Below, piece after piece: positions 1 through 10,820 of a stretch of DNA of 64,000 nucleotides. The translations under genes and the position numbers were made by a program. Origin of the DNA: Ulota crispa (Eukaryota; Streptophyta; Bryopsida; Orthotrichales; Orthotrichaceae); NCBI GenBank assembly GCA_963920765.1, contig OY987245.1:21220727-21284726 (forward strand). Reading direction: 5' to 3'. The notes below the pieces were generated by a model. That model made no database searches, was not told the origin of the DNA, and saw only the letters and a list, made by a program, of their open reading frames with translations. The stretch's first letter is position 1. The number at the start of each line of letters is the position of its first letter.

Positions 1-531
1 CTAATGTTAATTGGGGAAAAGTTCTCGATTTTGGAACTTCTGAATTTTTCATTTCTAAGAATTTTGAGGTGATTTAGAGTGAATTTTAAGATGATTTCTT
101 CAAGACCTTACATCAATGATGAAACACCTTGAAGGAATTATCAAAAAATTCATTTTAAATCATCCAAATATTCCCACAAATGTAAAATTTCATTATCCCA
201 AAATCTATTTTAGGAAAGTGTTTTTCCCAAATTAACAAATTAGGTTCTAATTACATAATTTGCATGAATGTGTTTTTTTTGCTCTAAACGCGATATTTAT
301 TAATTTGGGAAAAATGGTACATTTTGGGACTTTCAGGAAGTGAGTCAGGAAGTTTGAGGTGATCACCTCAAACCGACATGTGCCCTCACTTGAGCGGAGG
401 GATTTGCGAGAGAAAAAATCTTAGTGGCTCAAATTGAATATGATACCTTCAAATCTGGTTTTAAAGTAACTTTTTGGGTTTGAGGGGAAATAAATTGGGA
501 CCCTTGTTTTTCCCAAATTAACAAATATCAC
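1..531. repeat. Two adjacent foldback repeats with AATTTGGGAAAAA-type arms
   Basis: Two inverted repeats lie side by side. The first runs from about 4 to 236, with a left arm starting TTAATTGGGGAAAA and a right arm ending TTTTCCCAAATTAA. The second runs from about 297 to 531, with TTAATTTGGGAAAAA opposite TTTTTCCCAAATTAA. Both are AT-rich and have no credible coding sequence. They look like miniature non-autonomous transposons or foldback elements of one family; the superfamily is not clear. Confidence 0.5.
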
Positions 532-561
532 GTTTCTAGTAACTTGTTTATACTAAAGCTA

Positions 562-1618
562 TTAACCTCTCACCGCCCAAGGGGTCCAAATTGGGCTTCT
601 CTAAATTTTAAACAGGGATGCTCAACCTTTCTACAAGATTTTTTTAGTGATTATTATTATTTTTAAACTCTTATTGAAATCTAGTTTCAACATTAGGAGT
701 CTAATTTTGGAAATGAATTAAAGTGATTTGTCTATTCAAGATTTTGTGCAAGGGTGTCCAGTGCAAATCTTCACTTTCTAGTGCTAAAGGCTCTTGGAAA
801 TGAGCTTCAAGTACACTAGAACTTGAAGAAAAAATCACATTAAAAATTCAGTTTAAAAAATTTTAGAATAAATTTTGAGAAGCTATAAATTGATTGGGGT
901 TAAGCACGTTATACTTTACATATTCATATTTTTTTGGTACCCTCAATCTTAGGTTTGAGATGCAAAAAGAGGATTGAAAGGCTTCAAATCAATTTTGCAA
1001 TTTTAACCCCTAAACGACCACAGGGAACCGTAAAGTCTTAGCCGTATCATAATTCTACAGTGACTCAAATCTGATTTTTGCTCTTTTCTTACTGCGGATT
1101 GTGAATCAGAGCGGCTAGATGAGAGCACTTGCTCTTGGCACTCCAGCAGCGGGTTCATTTCAAGGATCCATTGCAGGGTTTTGTAAGTCGCAGATACGCT
1201 CCAGCTACGTATTTATAGCCCACCTCCAATACAAACGCTTTGCAAAGTCGGAAAACCAATCACAGAAACATGATGAACATTGCAAAAGGTGGAGACCAAC
1301 AACAATACACAACCCTCAAAAATTCAAGCGAAACCCAAAACAACATCCCTAAATACGAAAAAAATACCCTATTTTGGCTGCAATAGCACGTTGTGTTGTT
1401 TAGGGGTTAACACCCTCATGATCAAACATTATAATCTTTCAATCCATAAATGATATTGTTGTGATTTCTTTTCCTATGTGATCTATAACATGTCTATTTT
1501 GAATTTGTACAATTGCGCTTCAAAGAAATTTGATATGATTGATCAAAATGCCGGCATTTTGTTCACTTTCAAGAAAATTCTAAGATACTCCAAACTACCA
1601 TGGGCGGTGAGGGGTTAA
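562..1618. mobile_element. TTAA-ended miniature element (about 1.06 kb)
   Basis: The left end reads TTAACCTCTCACCGCCCA and the right end TGGGCGGTGAGGGGTTAA, an 18-nt terminal inverted repeat with one mismatch and TTAA at both tips. The interior is AT-rich with no transposase. A second TTAA-ended element (1003-1410) is nested inside. It belongs to the family repeated throughout the window. TTAA is the target duplication used by piggyBac and Kolobok transposons. Confidence 0.6.
1003..1410. mobile_element. TTAA-ended miniature element nested in a larger one
   Basis: It starts TTAACCCCTAAACGACC and ends TGTTTAGGGGTTAA, giving inverted termini of about 13 nt with TTAA tips. The 77-codon open frame at 1119-1352 inside it resembles no protein I know and is probably chance. 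Confidence 0.55.
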
Positions 1619-2175
1619 TGGCAATGATCAATTTAGTACTCCACCAAATTTCTTCACTGCAAACCACTCCTAGAATTTGTGCCATTCATTTGCAGGGTGA
1701 GTTCCGCAGCGTAATGCTCAATTTTGCGGGTTGTCGTCCATAATCGAGCATTACGGTTTTCTCATCCGGTTTCAACTCTCATCCTCAATTTCTCATCCTT
1801 TCTGCTTGTGATTTATGTCAGGTAACGTTGTCATTGTTGGAGATTGCAAGAAAAAAAGTGCCTCCTCGTCGGGCTCCGCCCTCCTCATTAGCACTTTTTT
1901 TCCTGCAATCCCCTCCTTGGGCATTGCCCTATACTAAACACACTGTTGTCCCAGTTCTTCTGACCATCAAGCCTCTAGAAATTTGGAAAAGAATGCCCCC
2001 GTAACATCTTCCATATATCTGTTCTTCACTTGATCCACGTTGTTTACTTATTCTATAATAAAAGTTACATGTACAAAATGACTAAAAACCAATTATTAAC
2101 GCACCTTTTGCTGAATGCATCTGTAGACATACGAAATTGTGTGAAGACCAGGAAGGAGCAGCGGCAGTAGCCTTC
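1619..2175. other. Spacer with one near-perfect hairpin
   Basis: No gene is visible. The only clear structure is the stem-loop at 1839-1913, listed separately, followed by a small palindrome GGGCATTGCCC near 1919. Confidence 0.4.
1839..1913. repeat. Short inverted repeat / hairpin with 23-nt arms
   Basis: The arm at 1839-1861 (GGAGATTGCAAG, seven more A, then GTGC) pairs with 1891-1913 at 21 of 23 positions around a 29-nt loop. The loop is GC-rich in an AT-rich neighbourhood and contains GGGCTCCGCCC, which can itself fold. It could be a tiny foldback element or the stem of a small-RNA precursor; the sequence alone does not decide. Confidence 0.5.
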
Positions 2176-2497
2176 TAAGGTAGTCTGCTCATATTCCGCT
2201 CATGCTCTAATCCTGCTCAAATGTACCCGGTTGGTACATGTTTTATTTATAGTCTTTCAACAATATACACGAGACGAACATTTGAGAGGTGCGCGGTTTT
2301 AGAGCACCTATGACCTTTTCACTTCAAAATTTCATAATTAATTCCTCAAAGCTCCATAAAATATGAAATCACTTGGAATAGATACCAATTCCTCTCGTCC
2401 TTCAAGGAAAATTTACTGAAAATTATTTCAAAAAGTTTCACCTCCCCAAAATTCAGTTTCAGCCCGTAGATGAATGGTTTACGAGCGCACTACCTTA
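2176..2497 (-). mobile_element. AAGGTAG-ended miniature element (copy 1 of 5)
   Basis: It is bounded by TAAGGTAGTCTGCT and GCGCACTACCTTA, inverted termini flanked by TA on both sides. The interior is shared, with divergence, with the copies at 18694, 35540, 48599 and 59718. Diagnostic shared strings include AATTTACTGAAAA and TTTCACCTCCCCAAAATT. The short open frame 2474-2659 starts inside the element and is not credible as a gene. Confidence 0.7.
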
Positions 2498-3129
2498 CCA
2501 GAAAGGGGAAAACGAGGTGCTATTCCATGCACATCAGAACACGTGATGTTCAAAGAAAGCATCAAAATACAGCGAATCAAGGGGGGAATGGGCTCACACT
2601 GTACTACCGTACTGCCAAGCGGAGTTCACATGGAAAATAATGCTAAATTGCTAACCTAGTAGACTACCGGTAGTAGCTTGGCTTGATTGTGCACAACGAC
2701 AATCTGGAGGAGATTGAAGAGTTTCAGACTCAACTGAGCGTTGGTGAACAATTCGGAGGACACATTCGGTCAAGCTTGTGCAGCAGGAATCTGTCCGAGT
2801 AAATTAATATTCTGCTGTAGTGCTGATGCATATCTTGCGTGTCGCCGCCTCCGGTGACTGTTCATGTTATAGTCACGATGTGTTCTAATTACAGTAGTGC
2901 CTTTCTAAGATGAACCTTTATATGGAAAAATGCTTGGCTAATATGAAGTCAATGACTGTCCCTGGTGGTTGGGGAGCTACAAAAACTTGTTTAGTTATAA
3001 TGAATGTTTTTCTTACATGAAAGGAATATGCTATTTGGATACCTTCATTGTATCCAAGCACTACTATAGTAGCAAGTAGTTGCTGCTGCTAGGCACATAG
3101 ATTCTGCTGCAATGGCTAGGTTGGTCAAG

Positions 3130-3179
3130 AGCTGCATTTAGGTTGCCCCCACACTAAATTCCTCGACATTTTACACCAC

Positions 3180-3221
<42 letters not shown>

Positions 3222-3440
3222 TAATAATTACTACAATAAACAAAATTTAAAGGACCCAGCAATATCAACAAAGTTGCAGAAATACAAACTAAGGATGCCC
3301 AAGTTGTAAACCATGTGAAATCCTAGTATTTAGATAGTTGCATGTGCATGCAAGTGCCCAAGCAATGAGTCATGAGGTAACTTTCCAAGGTAAGGCGACC
3401 TAATTGTTTAGGCAACCTAAGTGTTAGCTGAAAAGAAGAT
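3130..3440. mobile_element. Diverged ACACTAAAT-type miniature element
   Basis: Interior strings such as CATGCAAGTG, GAGTCATGAGGTAACTTTCC and GGCAACCTAA match the better-preserved copies near 30437, 45738 and 46410. The GCATTTAGGTTGCC / GGCAACCTAA pairing marks the inverted ends. A (TA)n run at 3182-3217 sits inside. Confidence 0.5.
3182..3217. repeat. (TA)n microsatellite
   Basis: An uninterrupted alternating TA tract of about 36 bp lies within a diverged miniature element. Confidence 0.9.
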
Positions 3441-4415
3441 GTTTCACATGATCCGAAGATTGTGATCAGCATGGCTAGGATAATTTGATTGTATCTGAAA
3501 TTGTAACGGATTGTAAGCAGCCAAACAAGGAAAATGAATCTTTAACTATATCTAAGGCATGTTGTGCTCGAGAGAGAGAGATTTCACTAGAGCAGATGAT
3601 CAGGATCAGTAATGTCCTGATTATGAATAGTTGCAGACATTAGTGAGTACTTTACCCATTTCCTCAGTCGGCAAATGAAAAAAAAAATGTCATATAAGCG
3701 GAAAGTGTCGTGTACTGAAGTGGTGACAAATGAAAGTCTAGTATTATATGTACCACTGATATTATTAATATTTATTAGCCCACGAGGAAAGCATTGTAAT
3801 AGAGTTGGGGTTCCGAAATCAAGCTGTCGCGTGAAATACAGTTTGAGCTCTTCCTTTCTAAAGGTCTGCTACTCACCAATTTGCAAGTGGCAGCATGGGA
3901 ATTAACGTCAGGTTCTTATATTTTCACCTTCAAAAAACCAACTCAAGGAAGTGGGCGCACCTACAAAGAAATCAGTGTTTGTTACATTAGCGGTCTTCGC
4001 GATCTAAAAACAGAGCGATATTACATGCATACGGAGAAACTATCACAACTGACTTCAAGTAGTAAGCACGGATCCATCAGAACGACAATCGGTTCGAAAG
4101 ACGTGACCAATGCAAGATTGTGAGGAGTGGAACTCGTTGTGTAATTTATTTAAAATGGAGTATACGTCATTCAAAGTACAGTCTCTGTCATCGATAAGCA
4201 CTTCAGTGTCGAAGCCCACAAAAGCAATTCACGTGCTCGACCTTAGCTTACAATCCGTTCTGCTATTGTTTCTGAAAACTTCGACAACTGACTACGAACA
4301 AAAGGTAAGGCTAACCAATAGTACAATGCAGTGAGGCGAATTCAAATTCCATAGATGCGGCAGCCAAAGCGTTAAAGTTTGTACCAGAAGAAGGTCGAAT
4401 TCCTGCTGAAATCAC

Positions 4416-5585
4416 TCACTGGCTTTTACCATCGGTTTGATAGAACACGATGTCACCCTCGTCAGCCACGAAGTGATCCTCAGCGAAGCTCTTGTGCATG
4501 ATGGGAATGAGGTGCAGGGGAATGGGCCCGGACCGCTGGGGCTCACGGTAGTACTTCCCCAGCAAGGGCTTCACAGCCACCGTGGCCTCACACAAATGGT
4601 AATGCGGAATGGCCGGAAACAAATGGTGCACCACATGCGTGCCAATGTCGTGGTGGACTTTGTTGAACCAGCCGTAGTCACGATCAATGGTGGACAAGCC
4701 GCCGCGCATGTAGCTCCACTCTTGGCCGCGGTACCAGGGCACCTTTGTCGAGTACCCGTGGTGATGCAGATACGTCACGGCGTCCAGCCACACCACATTC
4801 ACGAGATATGGAACCAAGTAGAGCTTGAGCAGCCAGAGGAAGCCAAAAATGTTCCCAGATTTGATCAAGATGGTCACCATGAGCAGCCAGCATGCCGTGG
4901 AGAGCGTCACTTGGTCCCATTCACTCCTGTCAAACAAGTCACTCGTGGGCAGATAATGCGTGCCCGTTTTGCCTGGACTGCGAACCCAGAGATAGGCAGG
5001 GTAAGCGAAGAGAGGAAGAGGGAATTGGACGCGCCCAAACCTGGTGAAGAAGTCGAGAGTACTGTAAATGGACTCCGTCATGGGATACCACGACTCGTCG
5101 TTCTCGACGTGCCCGTGATTGGCGTGGTGCGTCCGGTGGCTGATCCGCCATCCGTGGTAAGGCACCAGAATGAAGGAGTGCACCACATGGCCCACGATGT
5201 TGTTCACTGTCTTGCTGTTGGAAAAGCTGCCATGGCCACAGTCGTGGCCCAGCACGAAAAGCGCCCAGAACATGGTCCCCTGGGCGAACCAGTAGAGCGG
5301 CCACAGCAGCCATGAGTCGACAAAGGCGGCAATGCAAGCGAGCGTGATCACAATGGCCACGTCCTTCGCCACGTAACTGAAGGAACGCGTCATGCTCCTC
5401 TCCCAGCAGTGCTTGGGAATGGCGGCGCGAATCTGACCAAGTGTGAAAGGCGGCTTCTTCGAGGCGTCAAATTCTTCAGCTTCATCGTTGTTAACTGGCT
5501 TGCTGGTTTCAACTACAATTGCAGCCACTTCGCCATCCTCTCGGATCAGCGACACCGTGTTAGTAATGCTGTTGCATTGATCCAT
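4416..5585 (-). CDS. FAD3: Omega-3 fatty acid desaturase, ER (FAD3) type, intronless
   Basis: This 389-residue membrane desaturase should convert linoleoyl to alpha-linolenoyl chains on ER phospholipids. All three di-iron histidine boxes are present: HDCGH at 114-118, HRTHH at 150-154 and HVVHH at 317-321. HDCGHGSFS and [16 protein letters not shown] are typical of plant omega-3 enzymes (family knowledge); delta-12 desaturases carry HECGHH and HRRHH instead. Hydrophobic segments fall at about 75-112, 225-250 and 252-270. The acidic N-terminus (about 45 residues) does not look like a plastid transit peptide and the length fits microsomal FAD3, so ER location is inferred. The start is the first ATG of the frame. 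The gene is much more GC-rich than its surroundings and has no intron, whereas FAD3 genes of flowering plants carry several. A retrocopy origin or a lineage-specific architecture are both possible. Confidence 0.93.
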   Translation of the reverse strand: MDQCNSITNTVSLIREDGEVAAIVVETSKPVNNDEAEEFDASKKPPFTLGQIRAAIPKHCWERSMTRSFSYVAKDVAIVITLACIAAFVDSWLLWPLYWFAQGTMFWALFVLGHDCGHGSFSNSKTVNNIVGHVVHSFILVPYHGWRISHRTHHANHGHVENDESWYPMTESIYSTLDFFTRFGRVQFPLPLFAYPAYLWVRSPGKTGTHYLPTSDLFDRSEWDQVTLSTACWLLMVTILIKSGNIFGFLWLLKLYLVPYLVNVVWLDAVTYLHHHGYSTKVPWYRGQEWSYMRGGLSTIDRDYGWFNKVHHDIGTHVVHHLFPAIPHYHLCEATVAVKPLLGKYYREPQRSGPIPLHLIPIMHKSFAEDHFVADEGDIVFYQTDGKSQ

Positions 5586-6797
5586 TGGGTAAATTAGCCC
5601 CTGTTTTCCTGGACCACTTCAACCACTACTGGTCTACCAACTAAAAGGCTAAGTTCTCCTTGTATGAGTAACTAAGTTTTAACCAAAACAACAAAGTAGG
5701 ATTCTATATCGACATGCCCAGTTATATGATCCGAGTTCGATCAATGCCATCGGTGTACACTTGCTGGTGTTGGAATCAGCTATCACCACCCCCGTTTTGT
5801 TGCTTTCCCGGACAATGGGGTGATTGGTGGTAGGGAGAGCCTGCAGCACCATCCAACAATAATAAGAAATTTTAAAGTCAGGTGGGAGAGAGCCTGCGCC
5901 ATCCAAAATGGCAAGTATCATGGAAACTACAAAATTTGACTACTCCTTGTCGATGGGACCGAGGGACATACTCTTGGTAACTACAGAGCTGCCGTGCATT
6001 GTTGAAAGAGTTCTAAAAACGTGGTGGTATGGGACGTCGATAGTTTCAATGCGAACTTAGATTCTTCGCAACAGTATCTTCTAGCCTGATGATGTGCAAC
6101 AGTTCCTCGCCCACAACTCTTCCCCTTGTGGTGGACTAGGAGCATGCCAACTGAACAGTCGTTGTGGACCCAATTCATGCTTTGCAAGGTTGTTGCCGCA
6201 TATGCCCTCTCCCCGCCACCAATCATGGGCACGTGGTTGACTAGCTCGGACTCTTAATTCCTGCGGGCTCGGCAAAAGTGTCTGTAGTGTGAATCGTACC
6301 CAGCACTACTGCTTGAAGCCTTGAACCAGCCTCCTAGCTTGTTTGTTCGTGCTTCTTGTGGCCAACTGATGCACTTAACATGCGGTAACAGACGGTTAAA
6401 ATATTACAGAAAGTAGGCTGTCAAGTGCATTTGAAAGATGGTGGCAACCTACATGCACGTCGAGTACCTGGGCTATAAATGGATGTCGAAACGAAAGGAG
6501 GTAAGAAGGAGCCTAAATATTTATTTAAGAACAACCTTCTGGTAACTGTGGATGAAGACCAGTACCTGGGAGGGAAACGATGAATGACGGATCGACTAGT
6601 ACCCTTCTCAGTGGATATGTTAATGCCGTGATCCGTGTCCTTTGGCAGTAGATTCTGGATTTAGCTATTTGAATGTTACCAAGTTGGATTTAATCCTTCA
6701 ACAAGGCGATGAGATGCGCTAATTAACCTCCCATTGTAAGTATTTAGAATTGGTTGAGTAAATAGGTTGAACGGTGTGCCAGCTGGTCTTGATCGTA
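5586..6797. other. Desaturase upstream region / proteasome gene 3' flank
   Basis: This region lies upstream of the leftward desaturase gene and downstream of the leftward proteasome gene. No exon could be supported. A short near-duplicate (GAGAGCCTGC...CCATCCAA) occurs at about 5837 and 5887. Open frames of 64-83 codons on the minus strand (5679-6275) overlap each other and match no family I know. The desaturase promoter must lie in the first part; no clear TATA box was identified. Confidence 0.4.
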
Positions 6798-8768
6798 TCA
6801 CCACGAGCCTGCAGCAGAGGCAGTTGGATTTTTGAAGGCTTTGAAGTTCCAAGCTGGTTTCAAGGCGTATGGCCGTGAAATATGAACGCCATCCTCGGTG
6901 ATGTTTGCAATCTGGAAAATTAGGTTTAAAAATAATAATCAGTGAATAGTTGAACTGACTCGCAATTTGCTGACCAGAACGCTTACTTCAATACCATGTT
7001 GCGAGTTAGGTACCTGGATCTTATTGATGGCTGTACGGTCGCGGTAAAACAAAACCAGTAAGGCCTTTTCGAGTAACTTTTTCCCTTCTTCAAGTGTCAT
7101 GTTCTCCTTCCACTCGTTGCGGAAGATTGGTTGTGCCAAGTGGATTCCAAACCCAGTTGCAATGTGCTGATCCACGTAGTGCACTCCGATCATGCTCACC
7201 TGCAGTATATCATTAGTTATAATCAAAAGACATTTCAACCATTTGTGAATCTGAAGAAATTTTGAAGATTCCTCTTGAGCTACCACAATAACCTTCAGTT
7301 GATTATGTGACTCGCAAGAAGTCTACCTCTTTCATAGTCTTACTGCGTTGTTTTTCAGTAATAATTTTCTATAGAAGCAGTGACGCTAGCTCTCTTCATA
7401 AACGAGAATCGAAAATTTGAAGGAATTATATGTTCAGAAGTCCACAAGCATGATAGATGATCATTGATGTACTTATAAAATAAGAAAGCTAACTTTAAAT
7501 TGCACTTACAGATCCCAGATATTTAACACCATTCTTGACACCACCGAGGATAATGCTATTCCAGAGAGGGTCAAACTTGTTGCGGCGATTGTACATGACA
7601 CGAGTGAGGAAATTGTGAATGTCCAGTGGCCCCAAGTTATTGCCATCGTCCCACATTGCATCCGTTACTCTGTCGTCAGTTACAACAACACTAATAAAGT
7701 CAGATGGCCCACGGCTACTTAATAGCTGCACGAGGGGGTTTAATTAGTCTCAACACATTGAACTGCGACTATAACCTAAATTCGGTTCAAGGATGTTCAT
7801 TGTTAGATCGTCATATTAACACCATTTTAATTACGGTGGATGTCGATGAAGTACATAAGTCTGTCAAGAAGTTGAGTGATAGCTTGGAAGTCACTAATTT
7901 CTCCAGTGGCTCCAAGCAGCGTGTTATTGCTCACAGCCTTCAATCGATCAACACTTTTGTACCGCGCCGTTGACCCATATGATCCTGTTTTTCAAACCCA
8001 TCAGAGCCCACAAGTATGACCTTAAGTTGTAACCAATCAAGATTTAACACAACACGTCGTCGAAGGTCGGAACTCTTCTTACGTCGTAAATTGGCAAGAT
8101 AACTAACAGAGAAGTACAATTTAGGTGTGCTTACCAGCAGTATCAGCAGCTAGGAGAACTCCATCTTTGTACTTTAGGCCCAACACAGATGTGCCCGTCA
8201 CATATGGTTGCCTGCACATCGGTGGGAAGCAGTGACCATGTTATATCCTCTCAGCATGAAAGACAAGAACTAAGGACTTGGTTTTCGTTTTCAACAAGAA
8301 TATCAGATATATTGAATTCTGGGTCCTGAATCGCAAGCAAAGTGAGAGCAAGAGAAAAAGCATAGTCATCCTGACTTTTACAAAGTTTCCATAAAGATAT
8401 CCTCTACATGTTAAGTGATTCAATTACTTTCATCTCTTTTTTCAGTAGATCATATCTTCAATTTCACACTTTCCATATCTATAGTAGAGCCTCTTTAATA
8501 CAACAATTAAGCCCATCTCATCCATTTTGTCATATTGTGGTATATGTTACTCCTTTGGTTGCAGTGAATGACATTTTATTGTTTCTCAAGCGCCTCATAT
8601 CGAAGACACCATGAATGGATAGGGATCGTACTGAGTGTGAGTGATAGGGCCAGTGGTTGTCGGGCCTGTGGGCATGAGAGTAAACGGATTGGGCGGCCCT
8701 ATCAGAGACCTTCCGATGTACACCTGCTCCTGCTTCTCCACCTCGGCGTCGTGATTTTCCCACCTCAT
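6798..8768 (-). CDS. PBG1: 20S proteasome subunit beta-7 (PBG1 / PSMB4), 6 exons
   Basis: The spliced model encodes 275 residues of a non-catalytic beta subunit of the 20S proteasome core. Exons in transcript order: 8768-8608, 8211-8135, 7984-7855, 7669-7510, 7199-7014, 6911-6798. Every acceptor is AG, every donor GT, and the joined phases hold from ATG to TGA. Family signatures are PYVTGTSV.GLKYKDGVLLAAD, GSYGSTARYKSVDRL, LLGATGEISDFQ, MWDDGNNLGP, TRVMYNRRNKFDPLWNSI followed by LGGVKNGVKYLGS, and LLEKALLVLFYRDR. The last exon ends ITEDGVHISRPYALKPAWNF..., as in plant PBG1. The first donor (GTCTTC) is weak but is the one that keeps phase. The ATG at 8768 is the first after an in-frame stop; a TTTCTGCAG acceptor-like site just upstream of it could reflect a 5'-UTR intron. 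The residues before TGTS are normally a removed propeptide. Confidence 0.9.
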
Positions 8769-9307
8769 TGGACTTCCAAATTTATGCAAGAAGCTGCAGA
8801 AACAAACCCCTAATTTTGTTACCTCTCATTGGAAGTGTGCCAACTGACGCCAGCAATCAACAATTAGGTTCAACCTTCCTAATGAAGCAGGATAAATTAT
8901 TTAGGGCTAAGGTCAGAGACCGCTTACAAAGTACATTTAGGTAGGCTGAAGTGGAGGTTTTGACAGAAATTTGCATGTTTTTTCAAGTTTAAACTTCTTG
9001 AGTCAACTATCCAAAATGTGCGATACCGATAGGTGCAGAAAAGACCAAGAAACCAGCAACCGGCGTTTCTTAAAATGCAGAACCAAGGAGTTCAAGATCG
9101 TGATTCTTCCCATCACAACCAACAAGCCGCCTCATTCCACGAATTGCATTAAAACAACATCCTACTTAATGAGTTCTAACAACTCGAATCTAAAAATTTG
9201 ATTTTTAAAATCAGTAAAATCACCGACGCACTTCCCAATGCTACAGCGAATTACATGAAATATACGTTGCTTGCAGACCCCTAATATTTGCTTCTGATTG
9301 TGATATC
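8769..9307. other. Proteasome gene upstream region
   Basis: No gene is recognised. It contains the likely promoter and 5' UTR of the leftward proteasome gene. The plus-strand open frame 8971-9201 has no recognisable features. Confidence 0.35.
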
Positions 9308-9836
9308 TTGTCGGACTTACCAGCGAAATTCGGGAATGTTTCTTCTTACTCTCTCTTTCAGAATGAAGACATGGACATGGATCAATTTAACCACACAGAC
9401 CGGTTGCTCTTAGAAACACCTGCAAGTAAGTTGGTCACAGAGATGCCAACGCCAGATGAGAGCGTCTATCAACCAACGTCATTCAAGCAAGAATGACTCA
9501 GCCCAGCATCAACAGATTTAGAGATGCTCTGGTTTGTTCAGGATCAAGGCACACCACTATCACATTTGAAGTAGCCAACACTCCTCCAACGGGTAACCGC
9601 CGGTTGCATGCCTTGATGACGGAGCAGCTGCACCGAGTAACGGAATTCGCTTTAGCAGAGAAGGATTGAAACTGAAGTTGTTGCTGCCAAATCTCAGCTT
9701 CACTGGAGGTCAAAATTATCACCTGATCAGCAGGAGCTCATCCGGCAATTGTTTCAGGACTCAGGACCTTGCCATCCCACAACAGATTCCGAGGACCGTA
9801 TAATATGTCAATCACTTAAAAACAATGTATCGTACT
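9308..9836 (+). pseudogene. Broken coding remnant, family not recognised
   Basis: Three stretches on the plus strand look coding but do not share one uninterrupted frame. Frame 2 runs to a stop at 9494-9496 (...TPASKLVTEMPTPDESVYQPTSF). Frame 1 starts with an ATG overlapping that stop and runs to 9668-9670 (NRFRDALVCSG..., NRRLHALMTEQLHRVTEFALAEK). Frame 2 then resumes at about 9659 (IETEVVAAKSQLHWRSKLS, PDQQELIRQLFQDSG). The segment is more GC-rich than its flanks. Two compensating frameshifts in a decayed gene, or small introns, could both explain it; CAG acceptor-like sites occur at about 9358-9360 and 9657. It sits between the divergently read proteasome and CEP78-like genes. I do not recognise the protein. 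Confidence 0.35.
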
Positions 9837-10820
9837 GTACATTTGAATACGATACATATGTACGTCATGTATCTTAATTGATAGGGAATTACTATAGCAA
9901 CACCTTAAATTGCTAACGGGACACCCCCTTTGAGTATGAAAAGGTGATTTTTAATGTTAATTTTGCTGATTTTTTAATTTGGATCAAAAGATTAGATTCT
10001 CCTTTATCATTCTAAGGTTATATTGAAAAAAAAATAGGTGTGCTTAAATTTCAAACTAAAAATATAAGATTTTTGAGTTACCTAAAGCAAAAATATATCA
10101 AAAAATAGTATTGGTGCAATAATATTTCAATTTTTTTTTTGTATTTGTCATGTTTTTTTTCAATTAATGTTGTGATTGAATGAATGATGGACCTCTTAAT
10201 AAATGAAAAATAGCACTAAATTATCAATTTTCATGCTCAAAGGGGTGTCCTGTTAGCAATTTAGGGTGTCGATTTAGTAATTCCCAATTGATATTGTGAT
10301 ATATATTCCGAGGGCATAAAACTAGTTGACGGTAGATTCGAAAAAACTGAAAGAGCATAAAAGATGTTGAAGCAGGCTCCATGTTTTCAAAGCAAGACAT
10401 AGAAAGGACTAAATTAGAGGTGGTAAAAAAGTACATATACATACACACATATGTATAAACATTCATATATACATATATACATAAATAATCCAATCCTCTA
10501 TTCCCCTCTATCGTTCTTCCCGGCTTGCTTTCCAAACATCAAGCACCTAGAACGGTAAGTTGGATACAGTGATCCCATTGCAGTCCCTACAGTTTAGGTC
10601 AATTAAGTTCCCGAGACCTGCCTGGAAGAGGGAACACTGAGAAAGAGGACATTGGATTACATATGAATTAGGGTGTCAGGGATAATGCAATAGCCATGTA
10701 GGAAATGATGGCTTACCTCGGGATCCGCAGCAGGGCCTTAGTTGTCAATTCTTCTCGCATTTTCTTGTGGTTTCCTTTGATCGCAGTAGGCACTGCTGAA
10801 ATTACAGCGTAGTTCGAAAA
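9837..10820. other. Intergenic region containing one hAT-like element
   Basis: Apart from the element at 9884-10285 and a TACATATA-rich tract near 10430-10485, nothing is recognised. The last 200-300 bases should include the promoter and 5' UTR of the CEP78-like gene. Confidence 0.4.
9884..10285. mobile_element. hAT-like miniature element with 8-bp target duplication
   Basis: The left end GGGAATTACTATAGCAACACC pairs with a right end reading as its near reverse complement (GGTGTCGATTTAGTAATTCCC). The match continues inward through TTGCTAACGGGACACCCC. The 8-mer AATTGATA flanks both sides exactly (9876-9883 and 10286-10293). No coding sequence is present. An 8-bp duplication is typical of the hAT superfamily. 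Confidence 0.75.

Larger units (their letters stand above)
2498..4415. other. Intergenic region with no supported gene
   Basis: It contains a (TA)n tract at 3182-3217 and a diverged ACACTAAAT-type element at about 3130-3440. Several open frames of 60-80 codons (for example 3675-3905, 3881-4123 and 4110-4334) resemble nothing I recognise and overlap one another. The last few hundred bases are the likely 3' flank of the desaturase gene, which is read leftward. Confidence 0.5.

Noticed and set aside
3182..3217. (TA)n as a promoter element
   Set aside because: It lies inside a diverged miniature element and no nearby gene reads away from it.
4437..5315. 292-codon plus-strand open frame
   Set aside because: It is antisense to the desaturase, whose histidine boxes and family match are unambiguous; high GC explains the long shadow frame.
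5679..6275. Minus-strand frames of 64-83 codons upstream of the desaturase
   Set aside because: They overlap one another and show no conserved residues or domain.
7704..7973. 89-codon plus-strand frame
   Set aside because: It lies antisense to proteasome exon 3 and part of the following intron, where the minus strand carries the beta-7 family sequence with matching splice phases.
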